A stretch of 64,000 nt of DNA, taken from contig OX235271.1 of NCBI GenBank assembly GCA_944472155.2, positions 41,218,633-41,282,632 of the forward strand. The letters are read 5' to 3'. This DNA is from Trichobilharzia szidati (Eukaryota; Platyhelminthes; Trematoda; Strigeidida; Schistosomatidae). Shown in pieces: positions 1 through 12,600 of the stretch. The notes beneath the pieces were generated by a model. It was given only the letters and a program-made list of their open reading frames with translations, ran no database searches and was not told the DNA's origin. The stretch's first letter is position 1. Each line of letters opens with the position of its first letter. The position numbers and the translations under genes were made by a program.

Positions 1-531
1 CAGATGTTGCTAATGACTGGTATCTCATGTTATATTGAGATCCCTTTAAGCAAATATGAAGGGACCGAGAAATATGTTTGCCACATAGTTTAAGCAACTA
101 ATGAACTTCCTAGGAATTTCAAGGACTTATTTATTAACAAAATCAACAATGATAGATGCACCAATGACTAATATTCACTTGCCGGTTGACTGCCACTGGT
201 ACCTTTCTGTTTATATCTCCATTCATTCAGATAAGATGCAACTAGAAGTTTCATATTTTGGTTTGGAATTCTGTGACAGAAATAGTCAGTGTAATCCTTC
301 GGAGATCGATTTTCACTTCGAAAGCCCGTCTGATCAGACACAAGATTTATTCCTTTCGTCTAAGTATAAAATTTGGAGTACTGTGAATGATACCTGCTAT
401 AAACAGCAGAATATTCAAACACGGAGTCAACAGTCTACTCACCCAAAAAAATGCTGAGATGTGGAATGGATGAGAATCGAATAGCAGTCACAATTTATAA
501 ATAATCTTGCATAGTTGTCATGAATGAGATT

Positions 532-1194
532 TTCTATAGTTTGCTTTGTAAGGGTTTGTTATGTTTTTACGAATTGATCACGGACTGATATCAGTTAGAG
601 AACCATTGAAAACCAGGGAGTACTGGAGAGCTGCTGTTTCATCCTAGTTTGGGAATCATCGGAAGTACGCACCCACTGAGATTCGAACCCAGGACCTTCC
701 GGTTACAAGGCAAGCTAGTATACCATTCGGCCACTGGGACCCGATTCAATGGCTCATTAATTCTAACTTCTACCAATTCGTGATTTAGCGCGACCCCAAC
801 GAGCTTGCCTTGTAACCTGAAGGTCCTGGGTTCGAATCCCAGTGGGTGCGTACTGCCGATGATTCCCAAACTAGGATGAAACAGCAGCTGTCCAGTACTC
901 CCTGGTTTTCAATGGTTCTCTAACTGATATCAGTCCGTGATCAATTCGTAAAAACATAACAAACCCTTACAAACCAAACTACATAAAATTAATCTGATGC
1001 TCGCTAGTGACTTGCTACAGGATGGAGTTTCCTGCAGTTCTAGTGAGAAGTCGTGACCAGTGAGGTCCAATTAGATGTCACGTGTGTGGATAGATGTCCC
1101 ACCAACGACAATGGTTGGGGTCTCGCTAAACCATGAATTGGTAGAAGTTAGAATTCATGAGCCATTGAATCGGGTCCCAGTGGCTGAATGGTAT
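532..1194 (-). repeat. Fold-back hammerhead SINE, copy 1
   Basis: It is flanked by a perfect 12-bp direct repeat, atgaatgagatt (520-531 and 1195-1206). Inside, 535-725 and 798-982 are inverted copies of one another. Each holds a tRNA-like B box (GGTTCGAATCC type) and a hammerhead-like block, and each ends in a CCTTACAAA tail. The 984-1194 part is leader plus A box. The orientation is set by the constant tail lying at 532. Confidence 0.8.
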
Positions 1195-1872
1195 ATGAAT
1201 GAGATTGATTATTTAGCGATAAGACGCATCTTTTTCTTAGTGACGAGTAGGCTTTCACAGTTTCAAACTGAAAAAAACCCAATAATAACTGAAGCAAAGG
1301 ACAGCCAAATGACTAAGACACTGAAGTCACTGATTAGGTAATGCCCTAATATTGTCTGTTTAGTACTAACTATGCATAAATACTTTATGATACTTTTTTA
1401 ATTTGTTTACTTTTAAAAGAATCATATCTCTTAATTAAATCAGGCGTCTATAAATCTGCTTGTTAAGCAGATGTTCCTGTTTGAATTCATTTTTTAAGGG
1501 CACTCATTATAGAACATTTAGGGCTTCAAAATGACTCTAAGTTATTGCTTTCAAAATATAACTGTGAAATATAAATACTTGAAGTGTTTCTCAGTTTTAC
1601 GCTTGCTCTAAATACGACGAACTACTACTCATCTTTTGAGATTTCTTTACAAAATTCCATGCATTTGGTGATTATCATAGTAACATCTGCCTTGCCAGCT
1701 GTCTCTACATGATGAACCTCTGTATTTTCCCCTCACACAAACATTCATTATCTGTATTTAACAAATCATAACTTAGATATTTCGAAAAAATGAAAACAAT
1801 TACTAGAATAATATTTAAAAAAAGTATAGATCATGTCGAAAGTATACATTCAGTGAAGAATAAATTACATGT

Positions 1873-2292
1873 TACAGGATTTTATCAAGAGCTGACATCG
1901 GTTACAGAACCATTGGAAAACTTACAGGCAGTACTGGACAGCCGTTTCGTCCTAGCTAGGGACTCTTCATCGGCACGCACCCCCTTAAAGGATTTCAAAC
2001 CAGGAACTTCTGGTTACAAGTTGGAAGTCATGGGCCGGCCACTGGATCGAGTCAGGCGCCAGTGGCTTAATGGTCTAAGAGCTCGCCTTGTAATCGGAAG
2101 GTCCTGGTACCGAATCCTGTTGGGTGGGGGGGGGGGAATGGGGTGCGTACTGATGAACAGTCCTAAACTAGGCTGACGAAACAGCTTTCCAGTACTGCCT
2201 GTAGGCTTTCCAATGGTCCTCTAACCGATGTCATCTCATGATGAAATCCTGTAGCCACTTAATCAAATCCCAACAAACCAATACTTGAATAC
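1873..2292 (+). repeat. Fold-back hammerhead SINE, copy 2
   Basis: The left inverted arm (1876-2025) carries the hammerhead-like block in reverse. The right arm holds the A box (CAGTGGCTTAATGG), B box, hammerhead-like block (2140-2200) and a tail ending CAAACCAATACTT. Imperfect flanking repeats aaattacatgt (1862-1872) and aaattgcatgt (2293-2303) look like a target-site duplication. A poly-G run (about 2125-2138) interrupts the spacer after the B box. Confidence 0.75.
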
Positions 2293-2659
2293 AAATTGCA
2301 TGTGTTGAATCCGTACGTGAATACTAAATGCACTTTGTTTTTTAGAATAGATAACTCAGTGATGATATTTTAAAGTTTAGTAATGTTGTGGCATTAGGAT
2401 ACACGATAAACACATGTAATAAGACTAATGAATATGTTTCAAGTCATAAGGTAATGTAGTTCACTAATGTTGGCGAATTCAGGTCAGCAAAGAATGACAA
2501 TATTTATTTTTGAAAAAGTTAAAAAGGCTATAAAGTTGTATTTTAGATAACCTTTGGACCATAATACACATTAACAATCATAAGTTTCTATGATATATTT
2601 TACTGTTGGTCATTGTGGCGGTTAATCATGTTGGATACTAATATTGTATTTCGTTTATT

Positions 2660-3022
2660 TTTACGAGTTGATCACGGGCTGTTATCATTTAGAGAACCAT
2701 TGTAAACCAGCAATAAAGTACTGGACAGCTGTTTCGTCAGCCTAGTTTGGGAATCATCGGCAGTGCTCACCCACTGGGGTTGGAATCCAGGACCTTCCAG
2801 TTACAAGGCAAGCTCGTGGCTGAATGGTGTACGAGATTGCTTTGTAACTGGAAGGTCCTGGATTCCAACCCCAGTGGGTGAGTACTGCCGATGATTCCCA
2901 AACTATGCTGACGAAACAGCTGTCCAGTACTCCAGTGCTGGTTTTCAGTGGTTCTCTAACTGATAATAGTCCGTGATCAACTCATAAAAACAAATCTAAT
3001 CCTTACAAACCAACTGTAGAAA
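2660..3022 (+). repeat. Fold-back hammerhead SINE, copy 3 (near-perfect palindrome)
   Basis: The two arms (about 2660-2815 and 2840-3012) are almost complete reverse complements with a very short centre that retains GTGGCTGAATGGTGTACGAG. Both arms carry the hammerhead-like block and B box. A perfect 12-bp target-site duplication, atttcgtttatt, lies at 2648-2659 and 3023-3034. Confidence 0.85.
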
Positions 3023-3654
3023 ATTTCGTTTATTCCCAATATTCATCTGACATGCAGTTTTACTTTCATATCTTGAGATATTGTGATAATGGTCTCATCC
3101 ACCTGGTCATCTGCAAACAAAATGTGTATTAGAAGATCGTTATATAGCGCACACTTACACGCACGCATACTTATCATACGTCTATTGACATTCATATTAA
3201 CAGATTGTCAATAGGATAGGATAAGCTTTATAAAATCCACTTCCTATTTACATAATTTATTCGATGAAAAATTCGTGAAAATAAAGTGAAACACTTTGCT
3301 AGTCTGTCATTCACTCTCTTAGTATTTTTTTTAACTCTATGACAGATGGAATGACAAAATGCTTAATCACAACACTTAATTTTATCTAATGAAAAACAAT
3401 GTGAAATCTTCATTTAGTATAATGATACTAATAATGATTATATCATAGGTTAATTATTGCATACTTTTGAACGCCATATGGTATATGACATAATAAGGCA
3501 TCAGAGGGTGTGCATTATAAATTAATGAGAAAATGAGCAATTTTTCAGTAATGTGAATTAGTTTCTAAATCAGGAAAATAGTCTAACCATTTTTTATTGA
3601 AACAATGAACTGTGATTTTGGAGTACATACAATAATAATAACAATACTAACAAT

Positions 3655-4086
3655 AACCTGACTGATAGAATTCATTCTGCACCAAAGAAGGGACTACTCA
3701 CATCACACTAGTTACTAGTGTCCAATCAAAGTATCCAATACAGTCCTATAGGAGGTCAATCGCTAGCCCGATTAGCTCAACGGTAACGTCTCTGACTGCA
3801 GCACTGGGTGACGCAGGTTTGAATCTCAGAAGGGACATGACTTCCTTCGAGGTTGCAAATACGCCTGTCAGACTGGTGATTGCCAACTAGCACTAAACCT
3901 ATGTGAAGCTAGGCTTCCTGTGGCCGATAGCCTCCAACCATTTAATATCATCATATGAATGTGCACCATGATGGCGAGCTACCTAGAATGGTGGCCACAT
4001 TACAAACCTTACTGATAGAATTCAGTCTGGAGCAAAAGAAGGACTAGTCATATCACACTAGTTACTAGTGTCCAATCAAAGTAATA
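3655..4086 (+). repeat. tRNA-like SINE with ACTAGT tail, flanked by direct repeats
   Basis: A roughly 73-bp sequence (ACTGATAGAATTCA to TGTCCAATCAAAGTA) occurs at 3659-3732 and again at 4011-4083. The middle contains an A-box-like TTAGCTCAACGG and a B-box-like GGTTTGAATCT. This is the third repeat family of the window; relatives lie at 22785-23104, 46378-46710, 54565-54855 and 57040-57170. Confidence 0.7.
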
Positions 4087-4387
4087 ACAATAGCTTTATT
4101 CTGCACAATAAGTTTAAACAATATGCACAATTTTCGGCGTAGTTTATTGTAGAATATTTTGTCTTCATTCAGGAGTTTTAAGTAAAACGGACATCTCCAT
4201 TACATCATGTGACTCAGTGCTGTTCGATCTAAAGAATAAAATAGTCCTTAATGGCATTGTTCTTTGATCCCCCAGAAATAACCAACAGTGGATTGCAAAC
4301 CAATTAAAAATTTTCCATGAGTACATTCGGTAACCCATGGATTTAATTCAATGATTACAATAACGAGAATTAAACATAAACTAGGAT

Positions 4388-4612
4388 TTTTTTATTCCTT
4401 CACGTTCCCAGTGGAACATAGGGCTTCAAGCTAGAGGCTTGAAGTTTCTGTAGCAGGGTTTATTTTTACAGGATGGGGTTGCTAGCCTCATGCCCAACCT
4501 TTCCCCTTTTACCAGCTTTCATTTCTGGCTTAGCGGGGTAAAGGAGTGGGTCGGCCGGGGATCGAATCCCGGACCATGTGCATGGTCGGCGAGCATCCTA
4601 ACCACAGGCTAC
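4388..4612 (-). repeat. RTE-tailed tRNA-like SINE
   Basis: Read on the minus strand, a tRNA-like head (B box GGGATTCGATCCCCGG type) is followed by GGCTAGCAACCCC and a 3' end, GCCCTATGTTCCACTGGGAAC. The same 3' end is found on the RTE LINE at 39140-39165, so the SINE probably borrows that LINE's reverse transcriptase. Confidence 0.75.
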
Positions 4613-7600
4613 ATGTACTTCAGCCTATGAGAGCAGATTCCTTCTTTTGAAATTGAAAATACTCCAAGTTGACCAGAATCTATAAGTATAAACTGAGGAC
4701 CAGAACTTCCTACCCACCGCTTCCATCCATCTTACAGATTTATAGTTTACTGTAAGTGTTTCCAAGTGACGGCTTTCTCACATTTAAAACTATGGATTGT
4801 GTCACATATTTTTATGTCTAAATAAATGCCAATTATTTACTAAAAAATATAATCCAAAAATTAGAAAGAATCTAAGATCATAGTCGAATAAGAGAGTTAA
4901 CCAACATTTTTGTACACAGAGTCCCAGTCTGAATTGATGAAGGGTTAACGCCTCCTGCTTGAAAAAATGTCCCAATCTAACTTTTCTTGTACTTCGATGT
5001 CTTACACTATAGATAATCTCAAAGGGGGACTCTGACGGAAATGTTTGACTTGAACTGACTATCCTTGATTTCTTCACATCCATACCAGATGGTATTATGA
5101 ATGCACTTTATATAATTAGCTCTACAGAAGCGTATATGGTAAGAAATTTTGAATCCTTACTTACACTGACTTGTTGAGTACTACGCAATTTGAATCCTGC
5201 TATCACTACAAAACACTCTGAGGTCACTCGTTTCTATCATTCAATAATAGACTGTTATACGTCTTGGTGAATATGAACATGACTCTTCGGTGTCTGAGGC
5301 TTGTTTAATCGATGCAGACAATTTTCATTAAAATGCCTAACATTCTCCCGCTTACTTCCAACACCCACTGGTATGAGATAAAAGAAAAGAGTGTTATTGC
5401 TTTGTATATATATTTCGCAATATGATAACCAGTATTACTGCCATCATTTATATCTTTTAGAAAAGAAAATCAGGACAGCAGTGTTTTCAGTCATTTTCCA
5501 CGCCAGTTCTTTCAATTCCCCATTTCTTATTCATGACGAATAAACTGGTGGAATTGTTATCGACAGATAGTTTGTTTTACATTTTCAATTTCAATGTCAA
5601 TTTACTTATATGGATACCGGTGGATTAATGTGTATATGTAACTTATATACATCTATGCATGCATATATAGGCATGATAGTCTTTAAGATATTTTCTGCAG
5701 TGCAGGGTGTAATGAATATCCGTGTTATCCTATCAGTGTACTTGACATATATATGTGTATATATAAGATATCCTTGTATCTTTCTCTGTTCACTAAATGA
5801 CGATGAAACTGAAATTTTTAAACGACAGTAATTATGTTGTACACTGTTCAAGTCTTCTTGAATTTCGATTGATTGTCTTCATTGAATACACTGAATGATA
5901 CGTATTAGATATTGAAATCTCTGTTTATTCCAGCATTTTTCTTTTACTACTACTATTTTTATTATAATTAATAATAGATGAATCATTGTGTTCTTTGCTT
6001 TTTCATTGATATTCCTTTTCAAAATGTCGACAAAATGTTGGGGAAAAGAGTAAAAAGAAACAGAAATCATAAATGATTCAATAAATGTTTAATGAACTCA
6101 TTTGAAGAGTAAAATACTGAAATTACTGAACTGTATTATTTGAAGAATAAGTGAAATTTTGTCAGTTGATTTAAACAGTTTAAAATGGAGTGGCAATTTT
6201 ATTTTACAGATATTAGTGCCCTGACTATTTAAAATGAAGAAAGGTGGATGTTTTAGAGGGTCTTTATGCCAAAATCGACTTCATATTTGAGATGTTTAAG
6301 AAAGATCATGATGGGAATCTAACCATGCAGTTTAGCCAGCAAACACGGAAGTAAAAAACGACGGCGGACAGCTGTGGAGCTGAAAAATGTTGTGCACTTG
6401 TTGTGTCCAGGTTCTACTCTTGTCCTTGTGTTTTCGTCAGAAGTGAGATACTCCAAGATAAACTGCATTACCAATGTATTAGACTGCATCACGTTGTCAG
6501 TTATTAATTCATACATAAATACTCTACGGCAAAGGCATCTAAGAAAATAGTAATAACAACAGTTGTAACTATTTGTATTAGCCGTGTAAAGAGGTACAAG
6601 CTCTCTGGCTTGGGTCATCGAGATGTCAAGAATCAGTGGTTGGAGTCTTTTGGAAATGTGACTGAAATCCATTCACAATGATGCTGGTATATTCACTCCT
6701 TGTTGTCATACAGATTCTGAAAATCTTCCGTATTATTCATCTAATTATTTTCTGTCGTATTCAGCTTAGTCTGTTATGGTATCTACATTTTTTCCTATAC
6801 TTTTCTATATAATTCTTCAAGGTTTAGCAAGATGAACTTCCGTACTTTTGTGCTAAGCTCAACGTTGATTAGTCTGTGGTATAACTGGAATTAGACGGGT
6901 GTGCATTATTTCAGCTGATTTTGAGCCAAATCATTTGCATTGCTGCTCGAAATCCAAATGGAAAACGCACACTTCTAGTATTGATTTGGAAAAGCAGTCG
7001 GAAACTTCATCCATTCTGTCATGTTTCCCTGTGGTCATGTCCCATTTCTCCTCACTTTTATCATAGTTTCACTACTGTTGTTGATAAGAGCATCTGATAT
7101 CTAGGTCCAAAAGTAAGCCAGTAAAAATAACTTTGTGCTGATTTGACTTACACTCAAACTGACAGACAACCAAACGATTTTCTTTATTAAAATGTCTACT
7201 ATCCAGTTGAGGATTATATGCCCTATTTTATACATTCAAAGTTTTGTGTGTTAACCACGCTTTCCTGTCTGTCTGTGTGTTGTTCTCTACTAATTTATTG
7301 TTTATTAATCCATACATATTATAATCACGACTAATTTTTGGAGCTTCTGTTACACATTAGTCATTACTTGTAAGTATTTCCCATATTCTATTTTAGTTGG
7401 GTGCATTTCACGGTCTAATGAAAGAGTTTAGAAGTGGTCATACATTGTGCTGGCTTGTTTGTCTTATTCTACTTGTTAGTTTAACTGTTTAATCCTATTC
7501 AGATTATGAAATCACTGTTGATAGCATTGCATTGACTCCTTTATTTTATTTACTGTTAATTGATTGATGCATCAGATTAAAATTTCACAAAATGTACACT

Positions 7601-7925
7601 AGTTTGAATTACCAAATTCCCAAAAGCACATGAAATTAGATTTCGGAAGCAGAATAAAACTGTAAACAGAAAAACATGAATGTGACAGAGGGAAAAATTA
7701 TATGAGGACAAATGAAGCTTCTCATGATACTACAGTTAGTAAGAAGTGGATACATCTCTGCACTGGGGTGAACGGTTGTGAATCATACCACCAAACATTT
7801 CCAGTCATCGATTGTAGATTTCCTTAAAACCCCAGTCAGGCAACTCACACTCATCTGTGTCGCTTAGACTTCATGGATTAATGAAACCTTTCATTCTAGT
7901 AACCATTAGCTTTTTTTAGAACCAC
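4613..7925. other. Intergenic DNA, no supported gene
   Basis: AT-rich DNA with short open frames only. 6560-6720 faintly resembles the C-terminal end of the LINE type seen at 47190-48060. I see no RNA gene, splice-linked exon or clear terminal repeat. Confidence 0.5.
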
Positions 7926-7930
7926 TTGTC

Positions 7931-8288
7931 AATAGTTGGTTTGTAAGGACTGGATTTGTTTTTACGAGTTAATCGCGGAGTGTTATCAATTAGAGAATAG
8001 TTGAGTGTGAGGATGGATGTCCCACCGATGACATTGGTTGGTGGTCGTGCTAAATCACGAATTAGTAGAAGTTAGAAATCATGGGCCACTGAATCGGATC
8101 TCAGTGGCTGAATGGTCTGCCAGATCGCATCGTAACCAGAAGATGCTGGGTTAGAACCCTGGCAGTGGGTATCTACTGCCGATGATTCCCAAACTAGGCT
8201 GTCGAAACAGCTGTCCAGTACTCCCTGTGGCTGGTTTTCAATGGTTCTCTAACTGATAACAGTCCGTGATCAACTCGTAAAAACCAAT
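7931..8288 (+). repeat. Fold-back hammerhead SINE, copy 4
   Basis: A short left arm (7933-8000) is the reverse complement of the element's 3' tail. The leader, A box (CAGTGGCTGAATGG), B-box-like segment and hammerhead-like block (8168-8225, CCGATGA, CGAAAC, CTGTCCAGTACT) follow, then the tail. No clean target duplication was seen. Confidence 0.75.
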
Positions 8289-8984
8289 TGTGTTTCAGCC
8301 TGTCGATGAAGACAGTAGTTGGGTATGAATTGGAAAGGTTCTGACTACCTCAATCAATGAACATTCACGACTTCATCCACTGACTTTCGCTGAATTACCT
8401 AACACTCTACACCTGACCTCATTAACACTCACCATTATTAGTACGCATAACACAAGCAAGTAAAAGAATATACCCGTAGTTAAATATCTCTAGTCTCCAT
8501 AAATCTTTCAGAGTCAATATCTCATATGTTTCAATTTTATGTGTAATATTTTCAAACAGCAGCCGAGTTTTCATACCATTTAAATCTGTCTAAAAGTTCG
8601 GTAAGATTATGTGTGTTTCCAGATTTCTGGTGGTAGTACTAAATATTATAATCATACTAAGGATCCCAGGCCAGAATGGTTTTACCCTAAAACAGGTACT
8701 TCTGTTTAACGTTATAAGACAAAGGAATGAACTAAGCAGGTGTGGATGCGTTCTATCTAGACCGCCATTTTTGCATAAAGTACTCTGTATCATCTGCAAT
8801 AATGATTCCTCTAGTCATTTAACAGCCAGTCTCTAGTCAACACTAAAAGTTCTTCGTGACGAATCAGTGGGTAGTTGAATTGTTTAATAACAAACAATAC
8901 AGTTTCATAAATTAATCAATAGACAAGTTAAAGGTGGTTATCACACTTGTATGATGACTAAAATTAGTCGGTGTCCTTTTAGAT

Positions 8985-9095
8985 GTATTCAAGATATGAT
9001 TATGAGCAATAGTTTGTGCTCGAAACGTCATCAGTTAATATTACTGTATAACACTGTGTGTTTATCAAAATAAAATCTTATCCATAATAGAGAAA
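8985..9095 (+). repeat. Single arm of an inverted dispersed repeat
   Basis: The segment GATTATGAGCAATAGTTTGT to TTATCCATAATAG matches the right arm of the inverted pair at 41140-41605 and, in reverse, 26540-26640. It contains GAGCA...TGCTC GAAAC GTC, which has the form of hammerhead stem II, GAAA and cleavage triplet. Confidence 0.55.
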
Positions 9096-9134
9096 AACGA
9101 TGAATAATTATCACTTCAAATAACCACCTTGGGT

Positions 9135-9685
9135 TGCTACTAACTCAACTGTATTATTATTATTGTTTCCTTTAATTCCTAGAGGAACATAGGGCTTCAG
9201 CCGTGCATCTGTATTGCGTTCCATTCTCTGCTAGAGTCTTCACCTGGCTCCAAGTCTGCCCACACGTTTTCATCTCCTCTTCACATGACCTCCTCCAAGT
9301 CACCCTTGCACTGACGACCAACTCGCCGCTTCCCTTTCGGGTTCCACTCGAGCGATGGCTTGTCTAGTGATGTCAGTTGGTGGATTATTTCCTCAGAGTA
9401 TGACCAGCCAATCCATCTCCATTTCTTCCTGCCTATTTGTTTCACAATCGGTTTCTGCTGGGTTGGTTCGCTCCGAGAGATCTCTGTTGGTGATCTTTTC
9501 TGGCCGGCTGGCCATCTGATCTTGAGCGAAGTATTGAGCGAAGACAACTGTTAATGAAGGTCTGTAGTTTGTTTGAGATGCTCTTTATGACGCGCAGTGC
9601 AAGTCTCTTATCCGTATAGTAGCACTGACTTCACATTGGAGTTGAAAATCCGCTGTTGTCTCTGGGTCAAACTGTATTGTGATAT
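9135..9685 (-). mobile_element. RTE-like LINE, 3' fragment
   Basis: On the minus strand it runs from the same sequence as 38690-38800 of the LINE copy at 37860-39190, through WRWIGWSYSEE, GKRRVG and the EEMKTCGQTWSQVK tail, to GCCCTATGTTCCTCTAGGAA and an ATT-repeat end at about 9150. Stops and frame changes show it is dead. Confidence 0.75.
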
Positions 9686-9689
9686 TTTC

Positions 9690-12270
9690 TAATTCTATCA
9701 GGTTCGGAGTGGGACATGTGGCTTCAAAAGCACGTTTCAATTTCCCCCTGTCCTCTGCAGTCTTCTGCATCTGGTTGCAAGACTGCTCATAAGCTCTCAT
9801 CTCCTCCTCACTCAGTATTCTCCATGTCACACTTGGAAGCCCAACTCGCTTTTTCCTATTTGGGTTCTATTTGAGGGCCCTCTTTGCTTCAGGTGTCACC
9901 CAAAAGTCTTCTCAGCAATGTCCAACCCACATGCATTTCCTTCTGCATATTTGTTGGGGATAACCCCTTGGTTGGTTCGTTCCTAGACCCTTTTGGCTGG
10001 CGATTTGATCTTCAGTATACAGCGAAAGCATCTGTTGATAAAAGTTTGGAGCCTTATGGAAATACTTTTGATGATTCACTAAGTCTCTGAATCATGTAGA
10101 ATTGCTGACTTGAAATTAGTGTAAAAGCTCCAATATTGTTCTTTATGCTGAATGTGGCAGATTTCCTCGCTGATTTCAAATTAATGAAGATATTTCTCGA
10201 CTTTCCGATTTAATCTGACATCGACATTCTCATCTGTGCCTAGTGTAGTTGAAATGACGTTACATAGACAAGAGAAAGAGGTAACTTCCTTCAAATTTTT
10301 CCCGTTGATTCGTGCTTGTTGTCTTTTGGGTGTCTTCACCAGCTGTGTCTTCCCTATGTTTACTCAAAGCCCTGTATTCGTTGCCTGCCTCCTCTAGCAA
10401 ATAGTTGGTTTTCGCCTATAGATGGTCGAGTTTGTGTGACAGACATAAATTATTCTCTAATTCAAGTCTGCTAGTGTCTCTTTTCAGCCCAACTCACTCC
10501 TGTCTTCTTACCCTTTGTCATCTGTTGCATGATCCAGCCCACCACAATCAGGAATATCATCGGTGATAGTAGGAAGTCCTATCTTACTCCAATATTCACC
10601 TCAAAGACTTCAGGGATTAGATTCTCCTGAACCCAGCATTTTCCCGGAAGAGTTTTGCATCCACAGCATCTTTTGGATGATATGACTTAATATTTTGCTT
10701 AGCGTGGACATAAGCATGGTCCACGCAAGTTTTCGTATTGATTTAGGTCGCCCTTCTTGATAGTGTGGCAAGGTAACCTTTCTTCAAACACGTAGGTACC
10801 TTTCTTACCTTCCACACGTGTTGAAACTGTGGCGTCAGCATATTCATTGCGGTTTCTGGACCGACTTTCAGTGCTTCTGGAGGAATTTCGTCGGGTTCGG
10901 CTGCTTTCCTATTTGGCTTTCAGAAGCTTTATGGCTTTCAGGTCCTCTGCTTTTGTAGGAGAATTGGTGACATTTCTGAACTAGTTGCAGTTGGTTGTCA
11001 GTTCTAGGGTTTTTCGAAGTGACCAGCTCAGTGTTTTCTTCCCTTCAATATCTTTTATTGGTTCTATCTTCCCGGATTGCGACCTGGTTATCTGTTATAG
11101 TGATCTAACGTTCCTGTTACTTGCGGCCTGTTCTGTGCCATAGAACTGTATGTTGTCCCTATTAGCATCCCTCTCCATTTCTTTATCCAGCGCGTTGTGG
11201 AATGAAGTCAGTTTCTCCTTTTGTTGTCCATGTTTGTATTGGTTCACATTCTCTTGCACCATATCTCTCTCCTCTCTAAAATCCTTGTGTCCATAGAGAG
11301 CTACTCTTTCTCTTCTTTCTTCTCTGCTCTTAAGATGGCTACACAGTTTCCTTTAACATCACTTTCAGAAAGTCTTGGTATTGTTCCATACGTTTTTTCA
11401 TTGATGCAGCATAATATCTGCAACTTTACTCTGATGGCTGTTGTGAATGTGTATTTTGTAGTTTTATCTCTCACTTACTAGGTGATGAACTTGGAAACTT
11501 TTAACTTAACCTTAAGGGTTCCATGCACTAGACAACAGTCTCAGCCCATATTTGACTTCTATTCTCGACTTTATTTCCTGTAGGTTGCTTCTCCACTTTC
11601 CTGGGCAACATTAAGATGAAATATGTCTGGTACTTGGCTTGTCTGTTTGGTGAAGCCCATGTCACTTTCTGTTTATTGTTGTGATTGTGCACGCCGCCTC
11701 TGATCACCAAATTACTGAAAGCGCAGAAGTCTGGGAAGAGTTCTCCGTTATCACTCATTTCTCCGAGTGAGAGCCTCTCGACCCATAATCAGTTCTCTTC
11801 GTGTATTATCTGCTTCCAGTTTAGCTGGGACTCATATTTTCCTTAAGGATTTTGATGTCACTACTTGCGATGTTGCACATTACTTTTTGTAGATGTCTGT
11901 AAAAATATTCCTTCTTCTCTTGTTCCGCGTTGTTTGTGGCACTGTGAGTGGGGTTGGATAATTATGACCTTCCTTCATTTCGAGTTGAATCTTGGTTCCC
12001 ACTGCATTAGGGCTTTGGCTGCAACTGATGACATTATGACAGCCACTCATCGCCTCTGTGTGATCGTGGTTACCGTCTGAGGGACCAAACTGGGGTAGAA
12101 TACTGACTCACCAGTTGACAGTTTTGATAATCCACATCCATTCCATCTAATCTGGAAGACACCTAGCACTTCTCTACCATATCTTCTCATTTCTTCGAAA
12201 ATGCGGTCAGTCTTCCCAGCTCCTTACATTGTACAGACATACCAAGTCCCAATGCTTATTTTTGCTTTCA
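9690..12270 (-). mobile_element. RTE-like LINE, degenerate
   Basis: On the minus strand, an endonuclease piece (NGELFPDFCAFSNLVIRGG, near 11750-11690) is followed by degraded reverse transcriptase and a tail (LSEEEMRAYEQS, then GAAGCC and a diverged CATGTCCCACTCCGAAC end, near 9830-9700). Many stops. It lies head-to-tail with the distinct 3' fragment at 9135-9685. Confidence 0.7.
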
Positions 12271-12289
12271 TTGAAAGAAGACTCATTGG

Positions 12290-12600
12290 CTAAATGACTT
12301 CCCAAAGGCTTTCGCCAGCGTACTTCATTTCGTCTCTCCGATTCCAGAGAAAAATAAGTTTGGTTTTTATAAATTGTTGTTGCGTTTTGAAGTTTCTCTG
12401 GTGATCAGGTTGATTTTCTGGGGTAGGGCTGCTACTGTCATACCTAACCCTCCCTCTTTTTGAGGACATAGGACCGGCTAGTAAACTAGGCGACGTTACC
12501 AAGTGAACTAACAAACCTGAACTGCTCATTCGGTGGACATTGGCTCGAATCCCATAATGATCCAAATTTTCCTTTCACCTTGAGTCCATACTTCAGTTGC
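12290..12600 (-). repeat. Probable LINE 5' region or diverged SINE
   Basis: It contains TAGGGCTGCTACTGTCAT and CCTAACCCTCCCTCTTT, which resemble the middle of the RTE-tailed SINE, next to the 5' side of the LINE at 9690-12270. A similar block precedes the LINE endonuclease fragment at 55570. Confidence 0.4.

Noticed and set aside
101..457. 118-codon plus-strand open frame
   Set aside because: It has no recognisable domain, no matching splice-linked exon and no sign of conservation that I can judge; length alone is not enough in 64 kb.
840..870. Possible genuine tRNA genes at the GGTTCGAATCC-type B boxes
   Set aside because: The A and B boxes belong to dispersed SINE-like repeats; no complete cloverleaf with acceptor stem could be drawn at these sites.
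535..982. Interpretation of the inverted-arm elements as DNA transposons (MITEs)
   Set aside because: Target duplications of 12-13 bp, one constant and one truncated end, and tRNA-like promoters fit retroposition better.
4802..5083. 93-codon minus-strand open frame
   Set aside because: Composition looks like translated AT-rich noncoding DNA; no motif and no neighbours supporting it.
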